Positions 3,850-5,556 of a stretch of DNA of 5,556 nucleotides are shown here, piece after piece (position 1 is the first letter of the stretch; the number at the start of each line of letters is the position of its first letter). The stretch lies in NCBI GenBank assembly GCA_030594665.1, contig JAUVET010000123.1:1-5556 (forward strand), given 5' to 3'. The position numbers and the translations under genes were made by a program. Source of the stretch: Methanosarcinaceae archaeon. Lineage in GTDB: Archaea > Halobacteriota > Methanosarcinia > Methanosarcinales > Methanosarcinaceae. The notes beneath the pieces are model-generated. The model did no database searches. It saw nothing but the letters and a program-made list of their open reading frames with translations, and was not told where the DNA came from.

Positions 3850-5556
3850 ATGGCAGAAGAATATAAATGGTTCTTAAAAGACACGATAGTAGACACCGGT
3901 ATGTGTACATATTGTGGTGCATGTGCCGCAGTGTGTCCATATGACATAATTGAATTTGATGAGAACGGTCCGAAGTTGAAAGAGGAATGTTACCGAAATG
4001 GAGAAGGTGCATGTAAGGATGTGTGCCAGCGGGTCATAACCGATGCTTCACGCATATCCATGAATGTATTCAACTTCCAGGCAAAACCCCCGACAACAAT
4101 CGGGCAATATGAAAAAATCGTTGCAGCAAGAGCAACAGATCCCGCAATTATTGAAAAGGGCCAAGATGGCGGTGCTGTGACAGCACTTTTGACATACTGT
4201 TTTGACAACGGATTAATCGATGGGGCAGTTACCACCGCAGGGATCGCAAAACCAAGTTCACACATCATAACAAGTAAAGACGCCCTTCTGGATGCGGCAG
4301 GTGCAAAATATTCCACAGTTCCTGTAATGGCTGCACTTAAAGAAACAACAGACACTCTCAAAAATGTTGCAATGGTAGGACTTCCATGCCACACCTACGG
4401 AACAAGAAGAACCCAGTTCTTTGGTGGTTTGAATGTTCATCCAATTGAAGTCGGGAAAGACGGAGAAAAGGCAAAGATACCAAACATCGCATACACCATT
4501 GGTTTGTTCTGCATGGAGAACTTCAATAATGAGAAATTGTATGCTTACCTGACAGATGCCGGTATTGACATAGATAAGGTCAAGAAAATGGCAATTCACA
4601 TCGATGAGATGATTGTGACCACAGATAAAGGCGACGTGGAATTCTCACTTAAGGATCTCGCAGGCTGTGTGTCAGATGGATGTCGCATATGCAGGGATGC
4701 AGTCGCAAAGGTTGCCGATATCTCAGCAGGATATGCAGGATCATCAAAAGGCTGGACAACATTGGTCGCAAGAAATGCCAAAGGATTGGAATTGCTTGAG
4801 GCTGCCGAGAAAGCAGGTTATATTGAAACCTCTGATGCAGTGGATGTCTCTTTGATAGAAGAGTTCGCAGAGCTTAAGATGCGCAGGTTCAAAGCGGAAC
4901 TTAAGAAACGTCTTGCAGATGGAAGACCTGTCAAAGGTTACTGGGTGCGTGATTATCCGGGTGTGAGGTTGGAGGTCACGGGTAACAACTTTGTTAAGAT
5001 CAAAACACAATCCGGTCTTGTTGGCAACGATTATCTTGCAAAGGTTGCAGAACTGTCAAACAAGTATGGCGATGGCAAACTTGAGCTTACAAACCGTAAG
5101 AGCATTGAGATACAGGGTGTCAAAAATGAAGACATTGATGACATAATGGCAGATGTCTATGGAAACGGACTTATGACGATCGGCATGGGCTTTGTTTCTG
5201 CCTGTCCGGGTAATGCATATTGTCCTGAAGGGCTTGTTGAGACCAAGGATTTTGCAAATGAACTTACCCCGATGTTTGCACAAAAACTTACTCCACACAA
5301 GATGAAGATCGCAATTGCAGGATGTTCCAATAATTGTGTAAGGACTCACCGTCACGACATTGGCCTGTTGGGACAGATGAGACCGAGGATCGATAATGAG
5401 AAATGTACGGGGTGCGGAAGATGTATTGAATTGTGTAAGTTCAATGCGATCTCTATCTCAGGTGGAAAGGCTGTGATCGACCGTGACCTGTGCGGCAATT
5501 GCGGATGGTGTGTGCGTGGATGTCCACATGAAGGTGCAGTGGAAGACAAGGTCGGC
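3850..5556 (+). CDS. fsr: F420-dependent siroheme reductase (Fsr; sulfite/nitrite reductase), C-terminus beyond the window
   Basis: An open frame of 569 codons runs to the window end; known Fsr proteins are about 620 residues, so roughly 50 are missing. Fsr is a cytosolic fusion of an F420H2 dehydrogenase and a siroheme reductase that moves electrons from F420H2 to an oxyanion. Residues 19-29 bind a [4Fe-4S] cluster (CTYCGACAAVCP); Cys47, Cys55 and Cys59 may hold another. Residues about 85-345 are the FrhB/FpoF-like flavin and F420 domain, with GLPCH (177-181), GLFCMENF (218-225) and CRICRDAVAKVADISAG (278-294). The reductase half follows: ferredoxin-like subdomain 380-424 (TNRKSIEIQG), siroheme-[4Fe-4S] cysteines 452/458 (CX5C) and 492/496 (CX3C), and substrate lysines 484 and 486 (PHKMK). 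A two-cluster ferredoxin insert has cysteines 519, 522, 525, 529 and 548, 551, 554, 558. Lysines replace the usual arginines at 383/385 and no Arg precedes Cys452, which favours the group II type over a true sulfite reductase. Confidence 0.93.
   Translation, partial: MAEEYKWFLKDTIVDTGMCTYCGACAAVCPYDIIEFDENGPKLKEECYRNGEGACKDVCQRVITDASRISMNVFNFQAKPPTTIGQYEKIVAARATDPAIIEKGQDGGAVTALLTYCFDNGLIDGAVTTAGIAKPSSHIITSKDALLDAAGAKYSTVPVMAALKETTDTLKNVAMVGLPCHTYGTRRTQFFGGLNVHPIEVGKDGEKAKIPNIAYTIGLFCMENFNNEKLYAYLTDAGIDIDKVKKMAIHIDEMIVTTDKGDVEFSLKDLAGCVSDGCRICRDAVAKVADISAGYAGSSKGWTTLVARNAKGLELLEAAEKAGYIETSDAVDVSLIEEFAELKMRRFKAELKKRLADGRPVKGYWVRDYPGVRLEVTGNNFVKIKTQSGLVGNDYLAKVAELSNKYGDGKLELTNRKSIEIQGVKNEDIDDIMADVYGNGLMTIGMGFVSACPGNAYCPEGLVETKDFANELTPMFAQKLTPHKMKIAIAGCSNNCVRTHRHDIGLLGQMRPRIDNEKCTGCGRCIELCKFNAISISGGKAVIDRDLCGNCGWCVRGCPHEGAVEDKVG

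Noticed and set aside
3990..5549. Several minus-strand frames of 60-134 codons within fsr
   Set aside because: They are opposite a continuous Fsr reading frame with all catalytic motifs and show no family resemblance.
1..5556. CRISPR arrays, tRNA or rRNA genes
   Set aside because: No regularly spaced identical repeats, no cloverleaf-like segments and no rRNA signatures were seen.

Overview
The window looks archaeal, most likely from the Methanosarcinales or the related anaerobic methanotrophs (ANME-2 type). Evidence: an F420-dependent siroheme reductase (Fsr) of the fused FrhB-like plus sulfite/nitrite-reductase type, archaeal TATA-box promoters (TTATATAT) with GGAG-type ribosome binding sites, a DUF134 regulator, and a Mrp/NBP35 ATPase without an N-terminal ferredoxin domain. 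Genes are moderately AT-rich and intergenic DNA is strongly AT-rich. TGA is used as a true stop by at least two intact genes (mrp and DUF134), so the standard reading of TGA applies. Genus cannot be fixed from the sequence alone.

Layout. Bases 1-192 hold no recognisable gene. Bases 193-801 (minus strand) carry a 48-residue ribbon-helix-helix protein, followed in the same frame by a membrane-anchored coiled-coil-like protein interrupted by two TGA codons (pseudogene). Bases 802-1214 are AT-rich and gene-free apart from a likely RHH promoter/operator and a terminal hairpin. Bases 1215-2857 (minus) are a three-gene cluster read DUF134 regulator -> Mrp/NBP35 ATPase -> NifX-like protein 1. Bases 2858-2977 are a divergent promoter region built on a near-perfect 23-base inverted repeat. 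Bases 2978-3504 (plus) hold a possible 25-28 residue small ORF and NifX-like protein 2 with a Gly-rich tail. Bases 3505-3849 are a repeat-rich, highly structured intergenic region. From 3850 to the window end is fsr, lacking its C-terminus only because the window stops.

How the genes may work together. Mrp/NBP35 proteins are Fe-S cluster carriers, and NifX/NifB-C-domain proteins bind metal clusters or cluster precursors. With the DUF134 regulator they form a Fe-S or metallocluster handling set under one divergent, probably co-regulated promoter region. The neighbouring Fsr is very rich in clusters (N-terminal cluster(s), flavin/F420 domain, siroheme-[4Fe-4S], two ferredoxin clusters) and is a plausible client, though this link rests on proximity only. 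The Fsr substrate pocket lacks the usual arginines, which fits the group II enzymes (one from ANME-2c was reported to be an F420H2-dependent nitrite reductase rather than a sulfite reductase). The most interesting points are this altered pocket, the symmetrical divergent promoter, and the structured repeats upstream of fsr.
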